Shown in pieces: positions 42,280-50,455 of a stretch of DNA of 64,000 bases (position 1 is the first letter of the stretch; the number at the start of each line of letters is the position of its first letter). The stretch is from NCBI RefSeq assembly GCF_037969725.1, contig NZ_CP150203.1, forward strand, positions 3,116,001 to 3,180,000, read 5' to 3'. The position numbers and the translations under genes were made by a program. The notes beneath the pieces are model-generated. The model saw nothing but the letters and a program-made list of their open reading frames with translations. It ran no database searches and was not told the DNA's origin. Source of the DNA: Paenibacillus sp. FSL W8-0426. GTDB lineage: Bacteria; Bacillota; Bacilli; Paenibacillales; Paenibacillaceae.

Positions 42280-44340
42280 GTGGGAAATGCTTTGACGGTC
42301 AATCAGTTTTATTTGGGAGCTTGTTATTATCCCGAACATTGGGATGAATCGCTATGGGCGGATGATCTGCGAAGAATGAAGGAACTGGGATTCAACATTA
42401 TCCGAATCGGAGAGTTTGCCTGGAGCATTTTTGAGCCGGAAGAAGGGAGATTCGAATTCGGGCTGTTTGATCGCTTTTTGGAGCAAGCGGTTACATTCGG
42501 GATCAGCGTGATCATGGGTACGCCTACGGCTACGCCGCCGGCCTGGCTTACGTATAAATATCCGGAAGTACTGAACGTATCTATGGAAGGGATTACATAT
42601 CATCATGGGCAGCGGAGGCACTACAATTACAGCAGTCCCGTGTATTTAGAGCTCTGCGCCCGTATTACGAGGGAAATGGCGCAACATTACAGAGATCACC
42701 CTGCCATTATAGGTTGGCAGATTGATAACGAGTTGAACTGCGAAATGAACGTGTTCTATGCCGAAGCGGATCATGTGCAATTCCGTCGTTGGCTGCAAAC
42801 GAAGTACGGCACGCTGGAACGGCTTAATCAAGCATGGGGCACCGTTTTCTGGAATCAAACCTATGATCGCTGGGATCAGGTTCATCTGCCCCGTCCAACC
42901 GTCTCTGGGTCACCGAATCCACATCAGGCGCTGGACGAGAAACGTTTTATCTCGGATAACGCCATTTCGTTTGCCAAAGCGCAAGCCGACATCCTCAGAG
43001 CTGAAGCGCCAAACCAGTGGATCACGACCAACGGTCTGTTTGGGCACCTGGACAGCCACCGGTTGTCGGATGAAAACCTGGATTTCATATCCTATGATTC
43101 CTATCCGCAGTTCAGCAGCATCTATCCTGACACCGGCGAACAGCCGCTCCTTGATCGAAAATGGAGTCTTTCCCTGAGCAATGTAAGGGACATATCCCCG
43201 AATTTCGCGATCATGGAACAACAAGCCGGTCCGGGCGGATGGGTAAACCGGATGGAGATGCCGGCGCCGCAACCGGGACAAATGCGTTTGTGGACATACC
43301 AGAGCATCGCTCACGGAGCGGACATGGTTCTGTATTTCCGCTGGCGAACAGCCATCTTTGGCACGGAAATTTACTGGCATGGCATCAATGACTACCACAA
43401 CCAGCCCAATCGTCGCGTAGCCGAAGCAGGCCGCGTAGGTCAGGAGCTGCAAAAGGCAGGAGAACGCATTATCGGCAAACGTTACTTGGCCCAAGCTGCC
43501 ATACTTCGCGATTACGATAACGAGTGGGATGGGGAATTGGACCAATGGCACGGTTCTTTGGCCAGACCTAGCGAGCTTGGCTGGTTTAAGGCGTTACAGT
43601 ACGGGCACATTCCTGTTGACGTGGTCACCATCCGACCGGGAGCCGAAGAAGAGCAGGGAAGGGAGCTCGGGAAATACGATGTATTGATTTATCCTCATGG
43701 AGCCATTTTGCGGGAAAGCACGGCTGCGATGCTGCAGCAATATGCGGAACATGGCGGGACCGTGGTCTTTGGATGTCGCACAGGTTACAAAGACGAAGCA
43801 GGCCACTGCCGGATGCAGCCATTGCCGGGACCGGCTGCGGCGCTCAGCGGCATTGTCGTCGAAGACTTTACGATGGTGAATGGCACTGCGGCCCCCGTAG
43901 CGGTGAGATTCACAGATGAGGGGACAGAGATCGATGCGCCTCGTTTTAACGATATTCTAAGCGTGCAGGCTGACACGGTTGAAGTTCTCGCCACATACGA
44001 GTCAAGTTATTACAAAGGAAAACCAGCATTGACGGTGAATCGGATTGGCAAAGGGAGCGTTTATTATTGGGGAGCGTCCTTTGATCTTCCTGTGGCGAAG
44101 GAACTTCTGAAACGTTTGCCGTTAACTTCTCCGCTGCATGATTGGTGTGAGGTGCCTGAAACGGTGGAGGTTGCCGTTCGAGCCGATGCCGCGGAAGAGC
44201 TCGTATTTTTGTTGAACTACAGCAGCGAACAGGCGAGGGTCTATTTTCATGAGCAGGCTGAGGAATTGCTGACAGGTCAAACGCTTGAGGGGAACACCAC
44301 ATTGGAGCCTTTTGGGGTATGGGTTTTAATAAAAAGATAA
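42280..44340 (+). CDS. GH42 beta-galactosidase
   Basis: 686 residues from GTG 42280, seven bases after AAAGGGAG; an ATG at 42250 with a weaker site (GAGG) is the alternative. Family 42 barrel opens with FYLGACYYPEHWDESLWADD and GFNIIRIGEFAWSIFEPEEG. Acid/base Glu is in GWQIDNELN and the nucleophile Glu in FAIMEQQAG. The zinc-site cysteines of some GH42 enzymes are not obvious. Middle (trimerisation) and C-terminal beta domains follow. No signal peptide, so it acts inside the cell on imported beta-galactosides. It is monocistronic with its own terminator. Confidence 0.93.
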   Translation: MGNALTVNQFYLGACYYPEHWDESLWADDLRRMKELGFNIIRIGEFAWSIFEPEEGRFEFGLFDRFLEQAVTFGISVIMGTPTATPPAWLTYKYPEVLNVSMEGITYHHGQRRHYNYSSPVYLELCARITREMAQHYRDHPAIIGWQIDNELNCEMNVFYAEADHVQFRRWLQTKYGTLERLNQAWGTVFWNQTYDRWDQVHLPRPTVSGSPNPHQALDEKRFISDNAISFAKAQADILRAEAPNQWITTNGLFGHLDSHRLSDENLDFISYDSYPQFSSIYPDTGEQPLLDRKWSLSLSNVRDISPNFAIMEQQAGPGGWVNRMEMPAPQPGQMRLWTYQSIAHGADMVLYFRWRTAIFGTEIYWHGINDYHNQPNRRVAEAGRVGQELQKAGERIIGKRYLAQAAILRDYDNEWDGELDQWHGSLARPSELGWFKALQYGHIPVDVVTIRPGAEEEQGRELGKYDVLIYPHGAILRESTAAMLQQYAEHGGTVVFGCRTGYKDEAGHCRMQPLPGPAAALSGIVVEDFTMVNGTAAPVAVRFTDEGTEIDAPRFNDILSVQADTVEVLATYESSYYKGKPALTVNRIGKGSVYYWGASFDLPVAKELLKRLPLTSPLHDWCEVPETVEVAVRADAAEELVFLLNYSSEQARVYFHEQAEELLTGQTLEGNTTLEPFGVWVLIKR

Positions 44341-44350
44341 AAAACAACAA

Positions 44351-44382
44351 TGGCGCTGACAGTGATTGTCGGCGCCATTTTC
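44351..44382. terminator. Terminator of the GH42 gene
   Basis: ATGGCGC and GACA pair with TGTC and GCGCCAT, followed by TTTT. On the other strand it precedes AAAACA-rich sequence, so it may also serve uppP. Confidence 0.8.
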
Positions 44383-44452
44383 AGTTGATAAATGCAGCAC
44401 ATAACAAGTACATAAAATCCAAATCGGGCGGTACTTGTTTGAATGTTTGAAT

Positions 44453-45265
44453 TTACAAAAAGATTAAAAGAAGTATACCTGCAACAAAGCAGTAATACGA
44501 GAAGTAGATCAGGTTGCCCTTGGCCATAATGCCCATGAACCACCGCATGGCGAAATAAGTCGCAACAAGCGTGGTAATGAAAGCAATCAGATACGGAAAG
44601 GCCAGCTGGGAACGATTCGGATCGTGGGCAATATCGGATGCACCCAAAATTAAGCCGCCGATGCTGATTGGAATGTAAAGCATAAATGAAAATTTCAGTG
44701 CCGTTTCCTGCTTCATTCCGACCGCGATGGAAGCGATCACCGTCGACCCCGAGCGGCTGATGCCCGGAATCAGCGCGACGGCCTGTGCCAAACCTACCAA
44801 TATCGCGTCGCGAATCGAGAGATTGCCGTCTCTCTTTTGCCCGCGCAAATTGCGAATCAGCCAAAGAGCAACGCCTGTAAGCAATAAACTAATGGCAACG
44901 GTATGTACGGAGGTGAAGATTCGTTCAATGGTGTCTTTGAAAAATACCGCAGCTACGGCTGCCGGTATGGTGCCGACGATGATGTAGACGCAAAACATGA
45001 AGTCGGTCCGATACTCGGTTTTGCGCGTCTGCAAATAACGTACCGCACCGATAATAAAGTCTTTGATGTCTTTGCGGAAAATGAAAATGATTGCGATCAA
45101 TGACGCTGTGTTTGTCAAAATTTCAAAGGATAATCCGTTCTGTTCCATGCCGAGCAGTCGCTGCACAATGATCAGGTGTCCGCTTGAGGAGACTGGTATG
45201 GGCTCCGTCACCCCTTGCACGATACCCAGCAGCAAATATTTCAGCCAAGTTACCAGGTCTGCCAT
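44453..45265 (-). CDS. uppP: Undecaprenyl-diphosphate phosphatase UppP (BacA)
   Basis: 270 residues, about eight membrane helices. The two conserved catalytic regions are intact: QGVTEPIPVSSSGHLIIVQR (with the (E/Q)xxxE and SSSGH motifs) and IPGISRSGSTVIASIAVG (with the essential Arg). It dephosphorylates undecaprenyl pyrophosphate so the carrier can be reused in peptidoglycan synthesis, and extra copies raise bacitracin tolerance. GGGAGGG lies four bases ahead of ATG 45265. It is transcribed alone, divergent from an IclR gene. Confidence 0.95.
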   Translation of the reverse strand: MADLVTWLKYLLLGIVQGVTEPIPVSSSGHLIIVQRLLGMEQNGLSFEILTNTASLIAIIFIFRKDIKDFIIGAVRYLQTRKTEYRTDFMFCVYIIVGTIPAAVAAVFFKDTIERIFTSVHTVAISLLLTGVALWLIRNLRGQKRDGNLSIRDAILVGLAQAVALIPGISRSGSTVIASIAVGMKQETALKFSFMLYIPISIGGLILGASDIAHDPNRSQLAFPYLIAFITTLVATYFAMRWFMGIMAKGNLIYFSYYCFVAGILLLIFL

Positions 45266-45476
45266 GATTCCCTCCCAATGGTGTATTCAATTTATGAATC
45301 TATCGATGCCACTCCAGTACATGGAAGCTGACGACAAGACTCACAATACATAATGATACAATAGGGGACGCATGTTCTACAAATTCCTTTTCATAGATAG
45401 AGTAAGCGTGGGTGCAATATAATTCTTTGCCATTTGATATAATGGTTGCAAAGTAGAGACGAGGAGGGGGATCGGA

Positions 45477-46250
45477 TTGTCTGGCGTTATTTCAAAAGCA
45501 GTGCAAATATTGGATCTGCTGCTGCCCCAGGGCACGGAAAAGGACATGAGCGTTACGGAAATCAGCAAGGCGCTGAACATGCCGGTGCAGAGCGTGCATC
45601 GTTTGCTTTCCTCGCTTGCGGAGCATGGTTTTGTCACGCAAAACACAAAGACCAAACGGTACAAGCTCGGCCTGTCCCTGATGAAATACGGTTTCCTGAT
45701 GTGGGATAGCCTGATGCTGCGTACGGTCGCAAGGCCGGTTATGGAGGAATTGTCGAAACGAACGAAAGAGACCGTATATTTGTCCGTTCGCGAAAATGCA
45801 GAAGGGATCTACATCGATTCGGTGGATTCGCCGCAAGTATTGAAAATTTCCGAGCCGATTGGCCTGCGCCTGCCTTTGTTCATCGGAGCCTCCAATCGGG
45901 TGATTCTTGCTTTCCTGAATTCGGGGTTGCAAAAAACATTGTTAGACTCGTTCGACTGGAATGACATTCCTTCGCTTAAGCCGCTTTCCCGCGAATATAT
46001 CGAGCAGGAACTTGCGAAGATCAAACAGAACGGTTACGCCATCACGTCCAGCGAGGCAACGGAAGGCACCACCGGCATCGGTGCGCCGATCTTCTCTTAC
46101 GAGAATACGGTCATCGGTTCGTTGAACGTAGCAGGTCCTTCCATTCGGTTTGATGAAGAAAACGTTGAAAAATACGCCAATTTGGCCATTAAATATGCCA
46201 ATCTCATATCCAATGAACTGGGATATCGCGGCAAAAGCCGACATGGATGA
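45477..46250 (+). CDS. IclR-family transcriptional regulator
   Basis: 257 residues from TTG 45477 after GAGGAGGGGG. N-terminal winged helix (AVQILDLLLPQGTEKDMSVT, EISKALNMPVQSVHRLLSSL) and C-terminal GAF-like effector domain (ETVYLSVRENAEGIYIDSVD, GTTGIGAPIFSYENTVIGSL, NVAGP). IclR proteins respond to small acids and sugars. Its targets are not obvious; the flanking genes are uppP (divergent) and a glutamine amidotransferase. Also transcribed alone. Confidence 0.92.
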   Translation: MSGVISKAVQILDLLLPQGTEKDMSVTEISKALNMPVQSVHRLLSSLAEHGFVTQNTKTKRYKLGLSLMKYGFLMWDSLMLRTVARPVMEELSKRTKETVYLSVRENAEGIYIDSVDSPQVLKISEPIGLRLPLFIGASNRVILAFLNSGLQKTLLDSFDWNDIPSLKPLSREYIEQELAKIKQNGYAITSSEATEGTTGIGAPIFSYENTVIGSLNVAGPSIRFDEENVEKYANLAIKYANLISNELGYRGKSRHG

Positions 46251-46306
46251 GGTTCTTCGCAAAGGTTCGACCATCATATTCCAATGGAATATAACCATCA
46301 ATACAT

Positions 46307-46340
46307 GAGGCCTTCTGTCAATCAATGACGGAGGGCCTTC
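46307..46340 (+). terminator. Possible terminator after the IclR gene
   Basis: GGCCTTCTGTCA pairs imperfectly with TGACGGAGGGCC. The T-run is short, so termination is uncertain. Confidence 0.4.
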
Positions 46341-46359
46341 TGCTGTAATTGCCACGTTT

Positions 46360-46479
46360 TCACTTCCAGTAATGTGCTCCCTGCATCATTTTCAGCAGGT
46401 TTACGATCCATTCCGGAAGAGCATAAGGGAGTGTAACATCGAATTCATCCCGGTATTCGGGAAAGGGGATAAACCTATA
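46360..46479 (-). pseudogene. C-terminal remnant of an unrecognised gene
   Basis: On the minus strand a 39-codon stretch reads YRFIPFPEYRDEFDVTLPYA then LPEWIVNLLKMMQGAHYWK and a stop. It has protein-like composition but begins right after an in-frame TGA and has no start or ribosome site. It is either the tail of a decayed gene or a chance frame. The rest of the 330-base gap (46251-46580) shows only a possible hairpin and the AT-rich promoter of the amidotransferase gene. Confidence 0.3.
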
Positions 46480-46580
46480 TCAAATTATTTTGTCATTATC
46501 TCATTATTCGGGATAACTGCATTGATGATATTGAAAAATGAGATATGATTATGATTATTCTTTGAAGTCGAGGTGAGCTT

Positions 46581-47294
46581 ATGAAAATTATTGCTTTTCG
46601 TCATTTTGCATTCGATGATCCATCCGTGATCGTGTCATGGTCCGAACATGCCGGGCACGAATTGCTTTTGCATGATCCTGCTCAAGGCATTCCGCAAGAG
46701 TGGCTCCAAACGATGGACCTTCTTGTGGTGCTGGGTGGACCGATGAGCGTTTACCAAGAGAATGAACACCCGTGGCTCATCCAGGAAAAAGCGTTTGTAA
46801 AACGTGCCATCGACATGGGAAAAAAGGTGCTGGGCATTTGCTTGGGAGCTCAAATGATTTCGGAAATTCTGGGGGGAACGGTAACCTCCAATGGGGACAA
46901 GAAGGAGATCGGCTGGCACCGGATGCAAAGAACGAAGGAACGTCATCCGTGGCTCACGCACGTACCCGAACAATTCATGTCATTTGCTTGGCATGGAGAT
47001 ACTTTTACGCTGCCTGAAGGGGCTCGGCATCTGATGTATTCCGAAGCTTGCGAGCGGCAAGCGTTTGCGTACGGGAATCATGTTCTTGGTTTACAGTTTC
47101 ACCTGGAATCCACGCCAAGCTGTATTGAGCAAATGTTGTCCGACTGGACTCATGAACTTACGGATTTGCCATTCATTCAGCGTGAATCGGAGATTCGAGA
47201 TGGCATGGTACATAGCGAGAATTCCAAGATGCTGTTATGGGGAATTTTGGACAAGATTGCATTAAACAACTCGTTGAAGACAAATTCTGGTTAA
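46581..47294 (+). CDS. Class I glutamine amidotransferase-like protein
   Basis: 237 residues from ATG 46581 (CGAGGTGAG upstream). Catalytic triad is complete: nucleophile in LGICLGAQMI (C87), and LQFHLEST (H174, E176). The oxyanion strand is VVLGGPMSVYQENEHPW. This GMP-synthase-like stand-alone subgroup hydrolyses gamma-glutamyl bonds; substrate unknown. It converges with the next minus-strand gene, with only three bases between the stops. Confidence 0.88.
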   Translation: MKIIAFRHFAFDDPSVIVSWSEHAGHELLLHDPAQGIPQEWLQTMDLLVVLGGPMSVYQENEHPWLIQEKAFVKRAIDMGKKVLGICLGAQMISEILGGTVTSNGDKKEIGWHRMQRTKERHPWLTHVPEQFMSFAWHGDTFTLPEGARHLMYSEACERQAFAYGNHVLGLQFHLESTPSCIEQMLSDWTHELTDLPFIQRESEIRDGMVHSENSKMLLWGILDKIALNNSLKTNSG

Positions 47295-47297
47295 GGC

Positions 47298-47693
47298 TCA
47301 TTCGCTTACAAGCCAAGCTTTGGCGACCTCCGGATCATCAAAATATTTAATCGGGAACGAAATGGGATGGGGAATTTTCTTCATCTCTTGGCGCAAACGC
47401 AGCTTGTCCCAGAACGTGAAGCCTACAATCGCGAGTTTTTTCGTGTAGTTTTGGAGATGACCGATATTCTCCGCAAATTTGATCAAGACAGAAGTCGTTA
47501 GCTTCGTTTCGTAAAAATCAACCCATATATTGAGCTGGCGGTTTCGGCTTGTAATAAAATCTTCTTCTGCTTTCATTAACATAAATAACGCATCCGCATT
47601 GGTGTGAAAACTTCCATATTTCAGGCAGTGCAATTCGCCTCCTTTGTAATAATAAGGAAATAACGAGCCCCCGGGCGACTTTATGCTTCTCAC
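47298..47693 (-). CDS. Hypothetical protein, STAS-like
   Basis: 131 residues from GTG 47693, seven bases after AAGGAGGA (47701-47708). The frame is open further upstream, but those codons run into the repeat element at 47719-47845 and are not protein-like. Predicted order of strands and helices (QLNIWVDFYETKLTTSVLIK, KFAENIGHLQNYTKKLAIVG, FPIKYFDDPEVAKAWLV) resembles a SpoIIAA/STAS-type fold found in uncharacterised Bacillales proteins. No function is claimed. Confidence 0.72.
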   Translation of the reverse strand: MRSIKSPGGSLFPYYYKGGELHCLKYGSFHTNADALFMLMKAEEDFITSRNRQLNIWVDFYETKLTTSVLIKFAENIGHLQNYTKKLAIVGFTFWDKLRLRQEMKKIPHPISFPIKYFDDPEVAKAWLVSE

Positions 47694-47718
47694 TATGCAT
47701 TCCTCCTTAAAATCATCA

Positions 47719-47845
47719 GCTATATAAACCGCAAAGCATCCACACGTTAAACGGAGGGGCAGAACCAATCCGGAGAATAACAGCGACGGAGGATGGTGCT
47801 TCACTCGCAGTGCCTTGTGTGAGTAATTAGTGCGGTTTATATAGC
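47719..47845. repeat. Palindrome-ended repeat, copy B
   Basis: 127 bp bounded by GCTATATAAACCGCA (47719-47733) and its perfect inverse TGCGGTTTATATAGC (47831-47845). The inner sequence CACACGTTAAACGGAGGGGC, then ATAACAGCGA and CTCGCAGTGCCTTGTGTGAG, is shared with copy C (58485-58668), which has 64 extra bases in the middle. No coding capacity. It lies directly upstream of the STAS-like gene's ribosome site. Confidence 0.85.
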
Positions 47846-47877
47846 CATTTTTTTGGTTAAGGGGCTATGTTGAACGA

Positions 47878-48366
47878 TTACAGATGCCTTTGAATCTTGA
47901 CATCACATTCGGACGTTGTCGCCGTGACGTACTCCATGTAATTTACGGAACCATTAAAATTCAAATAAGCCTCGTAACGCATACGAATGGCAGGTAAAGT
48001 GATCAGATCCAGGACATGTTCCTTGGGAACCCACCTGCAATCGCTGGTTTCATCAGAAGTGGCTAATTCCCCACCTACAGCTTTGCACACGAAATCAAAC
48101 ATGACCTTCGTAGGTACGTCAGTCACGCCATCATACCACTTATGTATTGCTGTATTCGACACAACACTTATCATGTGGCTAACCGTCGCATCGATGCCGC
48201 TTTCCTCTTTAATTTCACGAATGACGCCATCGATCAGGTTTTCTCCAACTTCAGTGATCCCGCCAGGATACACCCAACCATCGTCATGTGCTTTAACCAA
48301 AAGAATATTGCCGTGCCCATCTTCTACGATTCCGCCTGCCGATACAATATGTGTTGGAAACGCCAT
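47878..48366 (-). CDS. NUDIX hydrolase
   Basis: 162 residues. The Nudix box is complete: GGITEVGENLIDGVIREIKE followed by ESGI (G-x5-E-x7-R-E-x2-E-E-x-G). HIVSAGGIVEDGHGNILLVK opens the fold and CRWVPKEHVLDLITLPAIRM is in the C-terminal helix. It hydrolyses a nucleoside diphosphate linked to another group; the substrate is not predictable. GAGGAGG lies seven bases ahead of ATG 48366. Confidence 0.93.
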   Translation of the reverse strand: MAFPTHIVSAGGIVEDGHGNILLVKAHDDGWVYPGGITEVGENLIDGVIREIKEESGIDATVSHMISVVSNTAIHKWYDGVTDVPTKVMFDFVCKAVGGELATSDETSDCRWVPKEHVLDLITLPAIRMRYEAYLNFNGSVNYMEYVTATTSECDVKIQRHL

Positions 48367-48634
48367 TTAACGACCTCCTCATAAATATATAGATGTATAT
48401 TTATTCCATGTAAATGTGGATATTTCCTGCTTGCGTCATTTTTTATACTTGAAGATACATACGGCGATTGAATGAACCTGTCTTTGCTCTTGTTGCTTTG
48501 TTGGATTCTTCTTGACATTTTGGTCATGCTTGAATCGGAGTGTCGGTGCATATATTTAGTGCGATGGGTTCCTCAGTTCTGAAAATAGGGCGAAGGCCCT
48601 TGAGTTCACAGTACCCCTTTTGTTATCAAATGCA

Positions 48635-48683
48635 TTGACAACATGTATATACAGGTGTAAAATCGGTCTTGCTTGTATATACA
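48635..48683 (+). promoter_or_regulatory. tre promoter with two TreR operators
   Basis: TTGACA (48635-48640), 17 bases, TAAAAT (48658-48663). TGTATATACA occurs twice: at 48644-48653 inside the promoter spacer and at 48674-48683 just past the expected transcription start, 30 bases apart (three helical turns). This palindrome is the TreR operator core known from Bacillus. Trehalose-6-phosphate should release TreR. Confidence 0.9.
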
Positions 48684-48716
48684 GGATTATTCAAGTAGCA
48701 TCGGAGGGGGTTCACT

Positions 48717-50417
48717 GTGAACAAGCGGAATTTAAACGATTGGTGGAGAACATCTACCGTTTACCAAGTCTATCCAAAGAGCTTTAACGATACGTCAGGT
48801 TCGGGATTGGGGGACATCCGGGGATTAACGAATAAACTCGATTACCTCAAACAGTTGGGCATTGACATCGTATGGCTTCAGCCGGTTTATGTCAGTCCCC
48901 AAAATGATAACGGTTACGACGTAGCCGACTATTACCGCATCGCTCCTGAATTCGGCACTATGGCCGACTTTGACGAGCTGGTCCGGGAATTGAAACACCG
49001 CGACATGCATCTCATGATCGATATCGTGGTAAACCATTCCTCGACCGAGCATGAGTGGTTCAAGGCTTCGCGTTCATCCAAGGACAATCCGTACCGGGAT
49101 TACTACATTTGGCGAGACCCGGCACCGGATGGCGGCGTACCAAACAACTGGCAATCCAAATTCGGTGGTCCGGCATGGCAGTATGACGAAGCGACAGGTC
49201 AATATTTCCTCACCTTGTTCGATAAAACGCAGGCCGACCTGAATTGGGAGAATGAAAAGGTTAGAGAGGAAGTCGTGAAATTGCTGACGTTCTGGGCGGA
49301 AAAAGGCGTCAGTGGATTCCGAATGGACGTGATCAACCTCATTTCCAAAAATCAGGACTTCCCGAATGATGACGGATCAGTTGCGCCGGGTGACGGACGC
49401 ATCCATTATACGGACGGCCCGCGCGTTCATGAATATCTGAAGGAATTGCACGAGAAGGTTTTCGCACCATATAACCTCGTCACTGTAGGAGAGATGTCGT
49501 CAACGACGCTTGAACATTGTATCCGCTATTCCAATCCGGCGGAAAACGAGTTCTCGATGACGTTTAATTTTCACCACCTGAAAGTGGATTACCCGAACAA
49601 CAATAAATGGGAGCTCATGCCCTACGATTTCGAACAGCTCAAAAGCCTGTTGTCCGAATGGCAGACCGGCATGCAGCAAGGCGGGGGATGGAATGCGCTA
49701 TTCTTTAACAATCATGACCAGCCAAGAGCGATTTCCCGTTTTTTGAATGACGATGTATATTTGGCCGAGAGTGCAAAACTGCTGGCAACGACGCTTCACG
49801 GTTTGCAAGGCACGCCGTACGTTTACCAGGGCGAGGAGATTGGCATGCCCAACCCGAAATGGAACGATATGAGCGAGTTTCGGGATATCGAATCAACGAA
49901 CATGTACCGGATCTTGCTGGAACGCGGCAAAACGGCGGAAGAGGCCTTTGCCATCATCAAAGAACGCTCAAGGGACAATTCCCGCACGCCGATGTTATGG
50001 GAGAACAGCCCGCACGCCGGATTTACCACGGGAACGCCGTGGATCAAGGTGGATGAACGTTATCCCGAATGGAATGTGGAGCAGCAGCTTTCCGATCCGG
50101 ATTCCGTGTTCCATCATTACCGCAAATTGATTTCGTTCCGCAAAACGATTCGTGTGTTCACCGATGGCACGTACGAACGTTTGGATCAGGCTCATCCCCA
50201 AATTTACGGCTACAGTCGCAGCAACGGGGACGAAACGTTGATTGTTATCTCCAATTTCAGCGGAGAAGCGGCAGCGTTTGAATTGCCGGATGCGTCGTGG
50301 CAGCACCTGGAAGGGAAGACATTTGAGCTGTTGGTCGGAAACACGGGGGAAGAAATGGAACTCCGGAAACAGCTGGAACTTGGTCCGTACGCGTCTTACA
50401 TGTGGATCGTTCGCTAA
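48717..50417 (+). CDS. treC: Trehalose-6-phosphate hydrolase
   Basis: 566 residues from GTG 48717 after GGAGGGGG. GH13 alpha-amylase-family enzyme: WWRTSTVYQVYPKSFNDTSG, IVWLQPVYVSPQNDNGYDVA, MIDIVVNHSSTEHEWF, nucleophile in GFRMDVINLI, acid/base in TVGEMSS, transition-state Asp in FFNNHDQPR. Sequence and operon place it as phospho-alpha-(1,1)-glucosidase (also called treA), splitting trehalose-6-phosphate into glucose and glucose-6-phosphate. It is first in the operon, unlike Bacillus subtilis where the transporter comes first. Confidence 0.93.
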   Translation: MNKRNLNDWWRTSTVYQVYPKSFNDTSGSGLGDIRGLTNKLDYLKQLGIDIVWLQPVYVSPQNDNGYDVADYYRIAPEFGTMADFDELVRELKHRDMHLMIDIVVNHSSTEHEWFKASRSSKDNPYRDYYIWRDPAPDGGVPNNWQSKFGGPAWQYDEATGQYFLTLFDKTQADLNWENEKVREEVVKLLTFWAEKGVSGFRMDVINLISKNQDFPNDDGSVAPGDGRIHYTDGPRVHEYLKELHEKVFAPYNLVTVGEMSSTTLEHCIRYSNPAENEFSMTFNFHHLKVDYPNNNKWELMPYDFEQLKSLLSEWQTGMQQGGGWNALFFNNHDQPRAISRFLNDDVYLAESAKLLATTLHGLQGTPYVYQGEEIGMPNPKWNDMSEFRDIESTNMYRILLERGKTAEEAFAIIKERSRDNSRTPMLWENSPHAGFTTGTPWIKVDERYPEWNVEQQLSDPDSVFHHYRKLISFRKTIRVFTDGTYERLDQAHPQIYGYSRSNGDETLIVISNFSGEAAAFELPDASWQHLEGKTFELLVGNTGEEMELRKQLELGPYASYMWIVR

Positions 50418-50455
50418 CGATTGGGGAGTATGAGAAATGAGGAGGAGTGAGGTAT

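Noticed and set aside
42910..43551. 213-codon minus-strand frame
   Set aside because: Antisense shadow of the GH42 beta-galactosidase; no start signals.
47694..47804. N-terminal extension of the STAS-like protein to 47804
   Set aside because: The extension would be translated from repeat element B; AAGGAGGA in front of GTG 47693 identifies the real start.
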